Assembly: GCF_009741735.1 (NCBI RefSeq)
Contig: NZ_WHOH01000001.1
Span: 1,984,001 to 2,048,000, forward strand
DNA length: 64,000 nt
Reading direction: 5' to 3'
DNA from: Lentibacillus sp. JNUCC-1
GTDB lineage: Bacteria > Bacillota > Bacilli > Bacillales > Amphibacillaceae
Shown here: one piece after another, positions 27,291 to 37,004 of the stretch
How positions within the stretch are numbered: the stretch's first letter is position 1
How the letters are laid out: each line of letters opens with the position of its first letter
Position numbers and translations under genes: made by a program
The notes under the pieces: model-generated
Seen by the model: the letters and a program-made list of their open reading frames with translations, nothing else
Databases searched by the model: none
Told to the model about the DNA's origin: nothing

Positions 27291-28607
27291 ATGGACTGGA
27301 GCAGTCTTCCGGTATTAAATGTAGCGGTGCTTATTGCTGCAAGTTTGATGATCGGTTTATCACTCGTGGGCGTCCGCCCGCGTTTTTATATTATAAAAGT
27401 TATCTTGGTCAGTTTGGGAACATCTATTGTCTGGGAAGTTCTTAATTTCATGCATGACATATCGTTTTTGCTGCCGGTTGTGTATATTGCCTTGATTCCA
27501 ATCTTGGCGGTTTATTTGAAGTTGTCATGGCTTCAAAGTACCATAGCTGCACTTCTCGGGGTGGTATATGACCTGGGTTTTGTGGAGCTGCTGCAATACA
27601 ACCTGTTTGATCTGATCTTGTCTGTAAGCGGGATTGAAGAAGACGGAATGATTCAGCTTGTTTTGACATTGTTCGTCATGCTGAACAATATATTTGTTTC
27701 TTATATCGTTTATCAGAATGAGCCCCGCTTAATTCAGGGTGATTTGTTTTATCTGGAAAAAGATGAAGAAAGTCAAATAACCGCCTATCGGCTTCACTTT
27801 GTATTCAGTATTGTGATTCTGGTGTCAATTAATGTCTTTTTATATTTTTCAAATGTTGAACGGGACATGTTTCCGCCGATTTATCGTGTATTCGTCACAT
27901 TCTGGAGCTTGTTCATGTGCGGGCTGATTTTATTCTTCTTGCGTGCGATGATTCAACACAAGATGGAACAGGTGCAGCTGTATATGGACAAACAGTATCA
28001 GCAGGATATGCTGTCCTTTTTTGCTATAATCCGCTCACAGCGCCACGACTTCAATTTTCATTTGAATTCGATTTATGGGTTAATTACCCGTCAGGAATAT
28101 GGCGCATGTTTAGACTATATTGATGAGGTTGTTTCGACAGCCCAACAGGTGAATGAACTTCTGCCGCTGAAGCACCCCGCCATCAGTGCCATGTTGAATA
28201 CGCAAAGTGGAAATGCAGAAGGTAAAGGGATTAAGATGCATTTCCGAATTATGGATGACTTAAAAGACATGCCCTGCACGGTTTATGACATGAATAAAGT
28301 GCTGGGCAATCTGATTCAAAAAGCAATTGAAGAAGTGGACGAACATATTAAAGAGGGGCGCTGGGTCGACGTTGAGATTACTCAGGAGTATGGTCAGATC
28401 TCCCTTAAAATAGCCAATCCTACGACATTAGAGGAACATCAACTGGGCCAAATGTTCACGTCTGGTTTTTCGACAAAAAATACACATGAGGGCATTGGTC
28501 TTGTTGGCATTGAGAAAATTGTAACACGATATAACGGTATCATTTTCCCTGAATTGACCGATCGTGTACTCACAATGATTGTAAGAATTCCACTGACACA
28601 AACATAA
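27291..28607 (+). CDS. GHKL-type sensor histidine kinase with multi-span membrane sensor
   Basis: 438 residues. About six to seven membrane helices fill residues 10-220. The dimerisation region SQRHDFNFHLNSIYGL holds the likely phospho-accepting His252. The C-terminal ATPase has an N box (NKVLGNLIQKAIEE) and a G box (GIGLVGIEKIV). The layout resembles the AgrC/NatK class that pairs with LytTR regulators, and a LytTR gene follows 21 bp later. Signal unknown. It opens a four-gene signalling operon. Confidence 0.88.
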   Translation: MDWSSLPVLNVAVLIAASLMIGLSLVGVRPRFYIIKVILVSLGTSIVWEVLNFMHDISFLLPVVYIALIPILAVYLKLSWLQSTIAALLGVVYDLGFVELLQYNLFDLILSVSGIEEDGMIQLVLTLFVMLNNIFVSYIVYQNEPRLIQGDLFYLEKDEESQITAYRLHFVFSIVILVSINVFLYFSNVERDMFPPIYRVFVTFWSLFMCGLILFFLRAMIQHKMEQVQLYMDKQYQQDMLSFFAIIRSQRHDFNFHLNSIYGLITRQEYGACLDYIDEVVSTAQQVNELLPLKHPAISAMLNTQSGNAEGKGIKMHFRIMDDLKDMPCTVYDMNKVLGNLIQKAIEEVDEHIKEGRWVDVEITQEYGQISLKIANPTTLEEHQLGQMFTSGFSTKNTHEGIGLVGIEKIVTRYNGIIFPELTDRVLTMIVRIPLTQT

Positions 28608-28628
28608 CTCGAATGGAGAAGGTGATGG

Positions 28629-29372
28629 ATGTTGGAAATCAGAACACTAATTGTCGACGATGATCAAAATGCAATTAACACGTTAATAATGCATCTTACA
28701 TCTTTTCCGTTCATTCATGTGGAAGGGGATGTAAACGACGGGAAATCCGCGATGCGTTTTCTGAGAACTGAACAGATTGATTTGATATTCCTGGATATTG
28801 AAATGGATGACATCGATGGTCTGCAACTCGCTGGGCATATTCAATCACTGAACCCGGCCATTATGATTATTTTTGTGACAGGGCATGCCGGATTTGCTCT
28901 TGAGGGATATGAGCATCACCCTTTGGATTTTCTAACGAAGCCAGTCGACTTTTTTCGTCTGGAAAAATCGATGCAGCTTGTCGAAAAACAGAAAACCAAA
29001 CACGAAAATCCATCAGAACCAAATCAGAAAATTGGCATGAAAGTCGCCGGTGGAATCCGGATCGTGAATGTGAAAGACATTGTTTTTATTGAAAAAAAAG
29101 GCCGAAAGATTCACATTAACTGTAAAAAAGAGGACTCTTTTCAATCCAGTGACTCCATGAAGAATCTTGAGAATATCTTTGCGCCGTATGGATTTTATAG
29201 ATGTCATCAGTCATTTATTGTGCCCATACATCAAATTAAGGCCATTATGCCGGATGCCTACACCCGCTCACATGCAATTCAGCTGAAAGACAATACTGAG
29301 TTGCCTTTGAGTCGGAATAAGTACCATGAGCTCACAAGCTTGCTGAGCGAAAGAGGGATCACCATATATTAG
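28629..29372 (+). CDS. LytTR family response regulator
   Basis: 247 residues: a receiver domain (residues 3-120, phospho-acceptor Asp56 in IFLDIEM, KPVDF near 106) and a LytTR DNA-binding domain (about 140-245, IVFIEKKGRKIHI and YGFYRCHQSFIV). It is the cognate regulator of the upstream GHKL kinase. No ABC transporter target is adjacent. Confidence 0.92.
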   Translation: MLEIRTLIVDDDQNAINTLIMHLTSFPFIHVEGDVNDGKSAMRFLRTEQIDLIFLDIEMDDIDGLQLAGHIQSLNPAIMIIFVTGHAGFALEGYEHHPLDFLTKPVDFFRLEKSMQLVEKQKTKHENPSEPNQKIGMKVAGGIRIVNVKDIVFIEKKGRKIHINCKKEDSFQSSDSMKNLENIFAPYGFYRCHQSFIVPIHQIKAIMPDAYTRSHAIQLKDNTELPLSRNKYHELTSLLSERGITIY

Positions 29373-29399
29373 CCTTTGATAATGGAGAGGAGATGCAAC

Positions 29400-30080
29400 G
29401 TGCTGAGCATATTAATCGTGGACGATGATCCTCATATTAGAGAGCTGTTAAGATTTTATCTGCATAAAGAAGGTTATAGGACGGTAGAAGCGGGTGATGG
29501 TCAAGAGGCGCTCGACGTGCTCGAGGAGACACAGTGCCACTTGGCTATCGTTGACGTCATGATGCCCCATGTTGACGGATATGAGCTTTGCAAAGAAATC
29601 AGGACAGATTATGATATCCCTGTGCTCATGCTGACGGCTAAAGGGGAAATGGCCGATAAAGAAAAAGGCTTTATAGCTGGAACGGATGATTATGTCGTGA
29701 AGCCTTTTGAACCAAAAGAAGTCCTGTTTCGAGTCCAGGCTCTGCTCAGGCGGTATCAAATGGTGAACGAACAGGCCATTCACGTTGGCCAGACGACGAT
29801 TAATCGAAAAAGCTATGAAGTGGAATCAAATGGCAAGACACTGATTTTGCCACTAAAGGAATTTGAACTTTTGGCGCAGCTTGCCAGTTATCCGGAGCAA
29901 ATCTTCTCCCGAGAGCAACTGCTCGAGCTTGTGTGGGGCAGGGATTATGAAGGCAGTGACCGAACAATTGATGTACACATTAAAAGGCTTCGTGAGAGGT
30001 TTGCAAATGAAGGCAGCGGTTTTGAAATTGAGACGGTGAGAGGGCTCGGCTATAAACTGACCATGCACGGGAGGTCATAA
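29400..30080 (+). CDS. OmpR/PhoB family response regulator
   Basis: 226 residues: a receiver domain (LIVDDDPHIRELL, Asp52 in AIVDVMMP, KPFEPKE) and a winged-helix output domain (LILPLKEFELLAQLA ... DVHIKRLRERF ... VRGLGYKL). The frame opens at 29376, but GAGAGGAG at 29384-29391 supports GTG 29400. Its stop shares a base with the start of the following kinase (TAATG). Confidence 0.93.
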   Translation: MLSILIVDDDPHIRELLRFYLHKEGYRTVEAGDGQEALDVLEETQCHLAIVDVMMPHVDGYELCKEIRTDYDIPVLMLTAKGEMADKEKGFIAGTDDYVVKPFEPKEVLFRVQALLRRYQMVNEQAIHVGQTTINRKSYEVESNGKTLILPLKEFELLAQLASYPEQIFSREQLLELVWGRDYEGSDRTIDVHIKRLRERFANEGSGFEIETVRGLGYKLTMHGRS

Positions 30081-31462
30081 TGAAAACACTCTATATCCGA
30101 ATTATTGTCACGACTATGGTCATTATGATCACAAGTGCGATTATTGCTTTTGTGGTGACCAACGTGTATTACCACTATGAACTCAAACCTCAGAACGATG
30201 AAAAAATCACCGGTATTGCTGAACGGGTTGCAGGAATGATTGAAAGCGATGCCGTTGATGAAAACAATTATCTGCGTGACTTGTCACATCTGGGATATCA
30301 ATTTTATCTTGTGAAGCCCGATGGCGACAGCAAAATGTTTGGGGATCGCTTTAGGTCATATGAGTTGGAAGACGGGATTATTGAAGAGGTCCTTGCAGGG
30401 AAAACATATCACGGCGTAGCAAACTACCCATGGCAACTATTTGTTACGGGGTTTTTTGATAATGAGTTAAGAAATACGATTGGGGTCCTTGTAGAACTTG
30501 AGGGCGAAAAGCGGGCATTATTTGTCAGGCCCAATGCTGCCCGTCAGTTTGGAGAAATGCGCTTTTTCCTAGCTGTTATCCTGGTTGCGACTTTATTGCT
30601 CAGTTTCTTGTTTATCTTGACGAGTACCACGTTCATCGTTCATCCGATAAAGAAACTGACGGCTGCAACAAAGAAAATCGCGGCCGGAAATTATCATATT
30701 AAGCTTGATGAAAAGCGGCGTGATGAGATCGGGAGGCTGGCCCGTGACTTTTCACGGATGAGTGACAGTCTGCAGCAGACAGAGGCACAGCGCCAGACAT
30801 TTGTCTCAAACGTATCACATGAAATCCAGTCCCCCTTGACATCCATCCAAGGCTTTTCAAGAGCAATCCGTGAAGAGGATATGACAGATGAAGAGCGGGC
30901 GCATTATCTGGGTATTATTGAAAAAGAAAGCAAACGGTTGTCGAATTTGAGCCGGCAACTTCTGACATTGTCATTTCTAGATCGGGATAATACGACAGGG
31001 AACATGAAGCAGTTTGATTTGGCAAAGCAGCTGCGTGACGTTGTTTCAGTAACTGAGTGGCAGTGGCGTGAAAAGGAATTATCAGTTGAGGTGGATCTGG
31101 CTCCTGCGATGATGACGGGCGATCCGGAGATGCTGCAGCAAGTGTGGACGAACTTGTTGACCAATGCCATTCGGTACACCGATAAAGGGGGCAGCATCAA
31201 GGTCAGGACAAGTGAGGACCGGACGCTGGTGTATGTGACTGTTGAAGATACAGGCATCGGGATTCGTGATGAAGAACTGACACATGTGTTTGAGCGGTTT
31301 TATAAAGTGGATAAGGCTCGGACGCGGACAGAGAACTCAACCGGGCTCGGTCTGTCGATTGTGAAAAAGATTATTGAAGTGCACGATGGCACTATTACAG
31401 TCACAAGTGAGCTTGGAAAAGGCTCCACCTTCCATGTAACCTTGCCAAAATCACAGCCTTAA
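30080..31462 (+). CDS. HAMP-domain sensor histidine kinase
   Basis: 460 residues: a first membrane helix (8-30), an extracytoplasmic sensor (31-160), a second helix (162-185), a HAMP domain (about 185-238), HisKA with His247 in VSNVSHEIQSPLTSIQGF, and HATPase with WTNLLTNAIRYTDKGG, DTGIGI and GLGLSIVKKI. It is the partner of the OmpR-type regulator with which it overlaps. The pair stands directly behind a GHKL/LytTR pair, so two complete two-component systems are likely cotranscribed. Confidence 0.93.
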   Translation: MKTLYIRIIVTTMVIMITSAIIAFVVTNVYYHYELKPQNDEKITGIAERVAGMIESDAVDENNYLRDLSHLGYQFYLVKPDGDSKMFGDRFRSYELEDGIIEEVLAGKTYHGVANYPWQLFVTGFFDNELRNTIGVLVELEGEKRALFVRPNAARQFGEMRFFLAVILVATLLLSFLFILTSTTFIVHPIKKLTAATKKIAAGNYHIKLDEKRRDEIGRLARDFSRMSDSLQQTEAQRQTFVSNVSHEIQSPLTSIQGFSRAIREEDMTDEERAHYLGIIEKESKRLSNLSRQLLTLSFLDRDNTTGNMKQFDLAKQLRDVVSVTEWQWREKELSVEVDLAPAMMTGDPEMLQQVWTNLLTNAIRYTDKGGSIKVRTSEDRTLVYVTVEDTGIGIRDEELTHVFERFYKVDKARTRTENSTGLGLSIVKKIIEVHDGTITVTSELGKGSTFHVTLPKSQP

Positions 31463-31512
31463 GATAGCGCAGGGACATGACTTTTGGTGTGATCCATTTA
31501 CCCTTTATAAGT

Positions 31513-32150
31513 AGACTGCGAACTAACTAGTTAGATTTAATTTGGGATTTTATGACTGCCACTGGCAACCGCTCGGGGAAAACACTCCGCGTCCAGTGGG
31601 CGCTGCTGAGCCTCCTCGGTCTATCGACCTCCGGGGTCTCACCGAGGCTTATCCTCCCACTGGAGTCTCCGTGTTTTCCCCGAGCTTGGTGAGAAGTGTT
31701 CACCTTCCTTCTTGCTTTCGTGGGTAGCCCAAGAAGTGTTCACGTTCACACTTAATTTCTTGTGCAGGGCCGTCCAAGCCCTTGAATTACATAGAGTGAT
31801 TGGAGCGGAGGGAAGTCGACTCCTGTGGGAACAGCACGAGTCCGAAGACCCCACAGCGAGTACATTAAGGATGGTCGACTAAGACCGTCCTTTGCGGACA
31901 ACGTCGACATACCCCTTGCCGGGGCAAGGAGGCGTTAGGGGATGTTCGATTAAAACCGGCGCGTCCTGCGTCAACATCGAACGACCTGCGTCCTGCAGGC
32001 CCCTTGGCTAGAAGGCACTGTGAAAGTGGTTTTCTTGAACAGATGTCGCACTTGAGCTGTGATAAAGTTAAAGCGACTTCCCGGAGCGCAAATCACGATA
32101 CTCTCATTATGGTTAGAACCAGTCTTTCAAGTTTTCTCGGATCGTAGTTT
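31513..32150. repeat. Structured interspersed repeat, copy B (638 bp)
   Basis: Same family as 2127-2555. The left end is AGACTGCGAAC (31513-31523), the right end GATCGTAGTTT (32140-32150). The left hairpin module is conserved (GCTCGGGGAAAACAC with GTGTTTTCCCCGAGC), but its apical loop differs (GGTCTATCGACC type). The right module carries about 200 bp of extra sequence with further short inverted repeats, for example CCTTGCCGGGGCAAGG and GATGTTCGA ... TCGAAC. This extra block is partly shared with the copy at 59.9-63.6 kb. No protein is supported. Confidence 0.8.
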
Positions 32151-32267
32151 GTGTCGATTGTTCATTATGGTTTATAAATGAAAAATATAATTTTTTAGAG
32201 AAATATTAGAAAAAACTCTAATGTTATATTATCATTAAAATTAGATCTAATTTGAGGAGGATGATGT

Positions 32268-34058
32268 ATGATTGAATTTCCGAAGCCGAGGGTGGAGCAG
32301 TTTTTCCGGACGTATGCGATTACAAATTTTGCGTTGAGTCGTGATGAAGAGCGACTGGTTTTTAATACGAATTTAAATGGGAAGATGAATTTGTGGGCGA
32401 TGGATTTGCCGGATACGTTTCCATATCAATTTGCCCAAAAAGACGAATCCTGTAACTTCATTAAATTTGATCCGAAAGATCGTTATGTTTTAGCGGGCTT
32501 TGACAATGACGGGGACGAAAATTATCAAATTTATGCCTTGCCATATGATGGTGGACTGCCTGAGGCGCTTGTAACAGGGTCTTCGGAAGAGAAATATTTT
32601 TTCGCGGAATTGTCAGAAGATGGCGAACGCGTTTATTACTGCACATCAGAAGGCAATTCGTCATTTCTGAATACACGTGTCCGGAAATTGCAGGACGGCG
32701 CGGATGAGTTGCTGCATGAAGGTGAAACAGCTCCGACAATACTGGCTGCCGTCTCCAGTGATGAAAAAGCATTTGTTTTCAATCAGCAATTTGCCAATAC
32801 ATATGTAACGGCTTTTGTGAAGACAGAAGAAGGCACTTTCAACCTGACACCTGACCAGGAGGTTGTCCATGTAGCCGGTAACCCGATTTTCACCGACGAC
32901 CAAACAATCTACTTTTTGACCGACTATGACTCTGAACACAGTTACCTTGCTAAGTTTGATCTGAACACGAAAACATACACAATTGAACTTGAAATAGAGG
33001 ACGAAAGCATCCAAGAGATGAAATGGAATAAAGATCACAACACCTTACATCTTGTCACAGAACACGGCGTAACAGATGGTCTCTACCGTTATAACCTGGA
33101 CAGTGGAGATGTTGACGTGGTGGAAATGCCCGTAGATGTTGTCGACCAGTTTCATGTCGCCAAATCCGGCACAGTGTATGTCTTGGGGCGCGGCGCTACA
33201 CAACCACCTAATATTTATCAGTTGAAAGATGGGAAAGACTGGGTGGCGTTGACGAATAACCGCGTACTCGGACTGGATTCGTCACATATGGTTGAACCGG
33301 AAGTTGTGTCATATGCGTCTTTTGACGGTATGGAAATGGAAGCACTTCTATTCCGCGCCAAGCCGGAGAATGACAATGGTCACACGATTTTCTGGCCACA
33401 TGGTGGACCACAGGCAGCTGAACGGAAAATGTTCCGTTCCATGTTCCAATGCTTCCTGAATAGAGGATATACGATATTCGCACCGAATTTCCGCGGCAGT
33501 ACCGGGTACGGCTCGACTTTCGTGAAATTGGTCGAACAGGATTGGGGGCATGGACCACGCCTTGACTGTATTGCAGGCATTGAATGGCTGTTTGAACAAG
33601 GTATTACCGATCGTGAGAAACTGTTCCTCGTTGGGGGCAGTTATGGTGGCTATATGGCACTGCTTCTGCATGGACGTCATTCCGAATACTTCAAAGCCGT
33701 TGTCGACATCTTCGGCCCGTCTGATTTATTCACATTTGTGAACTCAGTTCCTCCACATTGGAAGCCAATCATGGAACGTTGGCTCGGTGATCCAGAACGG
33801 GATAAAGAGCGGTTCGAGAAAGACTCACCGGTAACTTATCTTGAAGGCATGACAAAACCAATGCTCGTCATTCAGGGCGCTAAAGATCCCCGTGTTGTCA
33901 AAGAAGAATCTGATCAGATTGTTGCAAAGCTAAAAGATGAAGGCCGTGACGTTGAATACCTTGTCCTTGACGATGAAGGCCACGGGTTTTCCAAGAAAGA
34001 AAATGAGATAAAAGTATACAAAAGAATGCTCGAGTTTTTAGGAGAGCATCAAGGATAG
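32268..34058 (+). CDS. S9 family peptidase (prolyl oligopeptidase / acylaminoacyl peptidase type)
   Basis: 596 residues: an N-terminal beta-propeller (about 20-340, TolB-like repeats such as YVLAGFDNDGDENYQIY) and a C-terminal alpha/beta hydrolase domain with the nucleophile motif GGSYGGY (Ser near 464) and a catalytic His in DDEGHGF. The domain order is that of S9C peptidases. It is cytoplasmic (no signal). GAGGAGG precedes the ATG, and terminator and repeat sequences flank it, so it is monocistronic. Confidence 0.92.
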   Translation: MIEFPKPRVEQFFRTYAITNFALSRDEERLVFNTNLNGKMNLWAMDLPDTFPYQFAQKDESCNFIKFDPKDRYVLAGFDNDGDENYQIYALPYDGGLPEALVTGSSEEKYFFAELSEDGERVYYCTSEGNSSFLNTRVRKLQDGADELLHEGETAPTILAAVSSDEKAFVFNQQFANTYVTAFVKTEEGTFNLTPDQEVVHVAGNPIFTDDQTIYFLTDYDSEHSYLAKFDLNTKTYTIELEIEDESIQEMKWNKDHNTLHLVTEHGVTDGLYRYNLDSGDVDVVEMPVDVVDQFHVAKSGTVYVLGRGATQPPNIYQLKDGKDWVALTNNRVLGLDSSHMVEPEVVSYASFDGMEMEALLFRAKPENDNGHTIFWPHGGPQAAERKMFRSMFQCFLNRGYTIFAPNFRGSTGYGSTFVKLVEQDWGHGPRLDCIAGIEWLFEQGITDREKLFLVGGSYGGYMALLLHGRHSEYFKAVVDIFGPSDLFTFVNSVPPHWKPIMERWLGDPERDKERFEKDSPVTYLEGMTKPMLVIQGAKDPRVVKEESDQIVAKLKDEGRDVEYLVLDDEGHGFSKKENEIKVYKRMLEFLGEHQG

Positions 34059-34066
34059 AAACCACA

Positions 34067-34102
34067 AAACCCCCTGCATGAAACACCGTGCAGGGGATTT
34101 TT
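34067..34102 (+). terminator. Terminator after the S9 peptidase gene
   Basis: CCCCTGCA pairs with TGCAGGGG around a 10-base loop, then ATTTTT. Confidence 0.85.
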
Positions 34103-34110
34103 GTAAGAGA

Positions 34111-34150
34111 AGTGCCTGTCACTTCCCGAATTTTGTCGTATGATGTCGAT
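34111..34150 (+). repeat. Short dispersed repeat (copy 1) with two Spo0A-box-like heptamers
   Basis: AGTGCCTGTCACTTCCCG followed by TTTTGTCGTA (34131-34140) and TGTCGAT (34144-34150). GAAGTG-CCTGT-CACTTC can form a small hairpin. This is the only copy not directly upstream of a gene: it sits between convergent genes. Confidence 0.7.
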
Positions 34151-34186
34151 TTGAGAAAGTGACGGAGAGGGTCTCTCTCTTTAGTG

Positions 34187-34435
34187 TTATTTAAGAGAAT
34201 AACTTAGGTTTTCTCTCCAATAGTTATTAGCAGCTGCGACTGTTTGGTAATTAACAGCGATAACATGGGAAGCTGCTATAAGACTATCTGGATCCTTTGC
34301 GTATTTCGGACGCAGTTTTTTTCTGATTGCTTCAGATGGCTGTGTATATTTTATGCCTTGTTGCGAAAGTGTTATAGCCAGCTCAAACCCCTCTTGTGGC
34401 GTTTTGGTTTTTAAGCTCTTGAGCCATTTTTCCAT
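34187..34435 (-). CDS. Small hypothetical protein
   Basis: 82 residues, basic and without membrane segments or a signal peptide. I do not recognise a family. AAAGGAG overlaps the first possible ATG (34444), so the second one (34433-34435, MEKWLKSLK) at nine bases spacing is the likelier start. It lies between the S9 peptidase and the glmS leader. The good ribosome binding site is the main support for expression. Confidence 0.6.
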   Translation of the reverse strand: MEKWLKSLKTKTPQEGFELAITLSQQGIKYTQPSEAIRKKLRPKYAKDPDSLIAASHVIAVNYQTVAAANNYWRENLSYSLK

Positions 34436-34662
34436 CGGCTTCATCTCCTTTATACTAATCTCATATAATATATGCCTAGATAAAAAGGACGTTCATTAAA
34501 ACCAATCTGTCTCCGTATTCTTTTTAACGGTGGTTAATTGTAGAGGGATGCCAGGCAGGCGAGCGATGTATCGCCTGGTTCATTCACCTCTTACCTTCCA
34601 AAAGAATATAATCCTTTATCAGCCATTTCCCTCACTATGATCAAACACTCTCAAAAAAACAA

Positions 34663-34692
34663 TTGACCGCAGCATTATTCGTGCTTTAAAAT
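34663..34692 (+). promoter_or_regulatory. Candidate glmS promoter
   Basis: TTGACC (34663-34668), an 18-bp spacer and TAAAAT (34687-34692), about 75 bp upstream of the ribozyme cleavage site. Confidence 0.5.
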
Positions 34693-34765
34693 AAAACCCT
34701 GCCGCATTCCCAAAAACGGCATACTCAAATACAGAAAGGAGCATTGACGACGAGCAACACCCTAA

Positions 34766-34935
34766 AGCGCCAGAACTATTTTCAGAGACGATACGGAAAA
34801 TAGTCGACGAGGTGGAGGTTGATCGAGTGATCGGCGGGTACCTCCCAATTGCCGCATCCCAATTGAAGGGCTTGTTCTTAAAACAGTGAGGCGACTCATT
34901 GGCCAAAGGAGCAGGTCAGGATGCAGACTAATTCA
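34766..34935 (+). ncRNA. glmS ribozyme (glucosamine-6-phosphate activated)
   Basis: The core of the glmS catalytic riboswitch is present: A/GCGCC at the cleavage site (34766/34767), GAACTATTTTC pairing with GAAAATAGT (P1), CGACGAGGTGGAGGTTGATCGA, and CGGCGGGTACCTCCC (pseudoknot region). A downstream stem GTGAGGCGACTCATTGG matches the P4 region. It lies about 80 bp upstream of glmS. The family self-cleaves when glucosamine-6-phosphate binds and so lowers GlmS synthesis. The 3' boundary is approximate. Confidence 0.93.
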
Positions 34936-35018
34936 CACGAGAAGGGGCAGCTGCGAGCGCCCCGCTAACAACAATCAGCAGGGCGTTTGGCTGTCCTTTT
35001 TCCGAGGAGGCAAAAGTT

Positions 35019-36821
35019 ATGTGCGGAATTGTAGGCTATATTGGAGAGCATCAAGCGACAGATGTGTTACTGAACGGGCTGGAAAAGTTGGAGTACAGAG
35101 GATATGATTCGGCTGGGATTGCCCTTGTTACTGGGCGGGGCACCGAACAGTTCAAAGTGAAAGGGCGGATTGATGCGCTACGGCAGCGCGTCGATGGCCA
35201 ATCTCAATCCACAATGGGTATTGGACATACGCGATGGGCAACGCACGGGGCGCCCAATGAGACAAATGCGCACCCGCATCAGAGTGAGTCAGGCCGGTTT
35301 ACGCTCGTTCACAATGGTGTTATTGAAAATTATCAGGCACTCAAGGAAGATTATTTGCAAGATGTGGATTTAGTGAGTAGTACAGATACGGAAATTATTG
35401 TGCAGCTTGTAGAGCAAATAAGCAAAAAGCATGAGCAAACGGCAGCGGCTTTTCGGGAAGCTATCAGCATTTTAGAAGGATCCTATGCAATCGCGATGAT
35501 TGATCAGGAAGACTCGGGTACGCTATACGTGGCCAAAAACAAAAGTCCACTCTTGATCGGAATCGGTGATGGATTTAACGTGGTCGCGAGTGATGCCATG
35601 GCGACGCTTAAGGAAACGGATCAATATGTTGAGATCGAGGACCAAGAGATTGTGTTTGTGCAGCGGCATCATGTTACGATCGAAAAGCTTGATGGAACGC
35701 TGGTTAATCGCATCCCCTATACAGCTGAAATTGATATGACTGACATTGAAAAAGGGACTTATCCTCACTTTATGCTGAAGGAGATCGACGAGCAGCCGAT
35801 TGTGATGCGTAATATTATCAATGCCTATCAAAATGAGCATGATGAACTGCGTCTTGAGCCAGAAATTCGTGAGGCCATGACGCAATGTGACCGCATTTAT
35901 ATCATTGCGTGCGGCACAAGCTACCATGCCGGCTTGGTTGGAAAGACATTTTTGGAAAAACTGGCCCGAATCCCGATAGAAGTTCATGTGGCCAGTGAAT
36001 TTTCCTACAATATGCCTTTGCTATCCGAGAAGCCATTATTCATATTCATCTCTCAGAGCGGCGAAACAGCCGACAGCAGAGCAGTTCTGGTCAAGGTGAA
36101 AGAAATGGGACATCAGGCCTTGACGATAACCAACGTCTCGGGTTCTACCCTTTCTCGTGAGGCAGATTATACCCTCCACCTGCATGCAGGACCGGAGATT
36201 GCCGTGGCTTCGACGAAAGCATACACGGCACAGATAGCTGTTTTGGCCATCTTGGCAGTTGATACAGCGACCAAAAAAGATATCACACTCGGTTTTAATC
36301 CGCTTCAAGAACTGGCTATTGCCGCCAATGCCATGGAAATGCTGACAGATCAAAAAGCGGTATTTGAAGATCTGGCTGAAGCGTATCTAGACGTCAGCCG
36401 CAATGCATTCTTCATCGGCCGGGGTACAGACTACTATGTCGCACTTGAGGCAGCATTAAAGCTGAAGGAGATCTCCTATATTCAGGCAGGAGGCTTTGCT
36501 GGAGGAGAATTAAAACATGGCACGATTGCGTTAATAGAGGAAGGCACGCCTGTCATCGCGCTCTCAACCCAGAAGCATGTGAATTACGCCATACGTGGGA
36601 ACGTCCAGGAAGTTGCGGCTCGCGGAGCCAATACGATGGTGATTTCCACGAAAGGCCTTGATGAAGAAACAGATGCATTTGTCCTCCCTGAAGTTCATGA
36701 ACTGTTGACACCGCTCGTTTCTGTTGTGACGATGCAGCTTATCGCCTACTATGCAGCCCTTTATCGTGGATGTGACGTTGATAAACCACGAAATTTGGCT
36801 AAGTCGGTTACTGTGGAATAG
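35019..36821 (+). CDS. glmS: Glutamine-fructose-6-phosphate aminotransferase (isomerizing)
   Basis: 600 residues, the standard length. The N-terminal Cys2 of the glutamine amidotransferase domain (MCGIVGYIG) is followed by RGYDSAG and GHTRWATHG. Two SIS domains follow ([28 protein letters not shown]) and the C terminus is [13 protein letters not shown]. It makes glucosamine-6-phosphate, the entry point to cell wall amino sugars, and is controlled by the ribozyme just upstream. GAGGAGG precedes the ATG. Confidence 0.97.
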   Translation: MCGIVGYIGEHQATDVLLNGLEKLEYRGYDSAGIALVTGRGTEQFKVKGRIDALRQRVDGQSQSTMGIGHTRWATHGAPNETNAHPHQSESGRFTLVHNGVIENYQALKEDYLQDVDLVSSTDTEIIVQLVEQISKKHEQTAAAFREAISILEGSYAIAMIDQEDSGTLYVAKNKSPLLIGIGDGFNVVASDAMATLKETDQYVEIEDQEIVFVQRHHVTIEKLDGTLVNRIPYTAEIDMTDIEKGTYPHFMLKEIDEQPIVMRNIINAYQNEHDELRLEPEIREAMTQCDRIYIIACGTSYHAGLVGKTFLEKLARIPIEVHVASEFSYNMPLLSEKPLFIFISQSGETADSRAVLVKVKEMGHQALTITNVSGSTLSREADYTLHLHAGPEIAVASTKAYTAQIAVLAILAVDTATKKDITLGFNPLQELAIAANAMEMLTDQKAVFEDLAEAYLDVSRNAFFIGRGTDYYVALEAALKLKEISYIQAGGFAGGELKHGTIALIEEGTPVIALSTQKHVNYAIRGNVQEVAARGANTMVISTKGLDEETDAFVLPEVHELLTPLVSVVTMQLIAYYAALYRGCDVDKPRNLAKSVTVE

Positions 36822-36855
36822 CTAAATGATTACGTCGTTTAGCAGTACGTAACTT

Positions 36856-36890
36856 AAACCCTTGGGATCTTATCTCCCCAAGGGTTTTTT
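36856..36890 (+). terminator. Terminator after glmS
   Basis: AAACCCTTGGG pairs with CCCCAAGGGTTTTTT. Confidence 0.9.
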
Positions 36891-37004
36891 GTGAATTTAT
36901 GGTAAGTCTCGGGGCTTAGACTGGAATACAACTTAGGTACATTGCCAGAATTACCCTTCTACAGTACGATGGAGTAAAGTACAGATAGTGAAGAGGGGAT
37001 AACA

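Noticed and set aside
31542..31854. Small reading frames in repeat copy B
   Set aside because: Same repeat family; the frames break where the repeat varies, so no coding constraint.
34619..34906. Minus-strand frame of 95 codons
   Set aside because: Antisense to the glmS ribozyme and leader; the conserved RNA explains the sequence.
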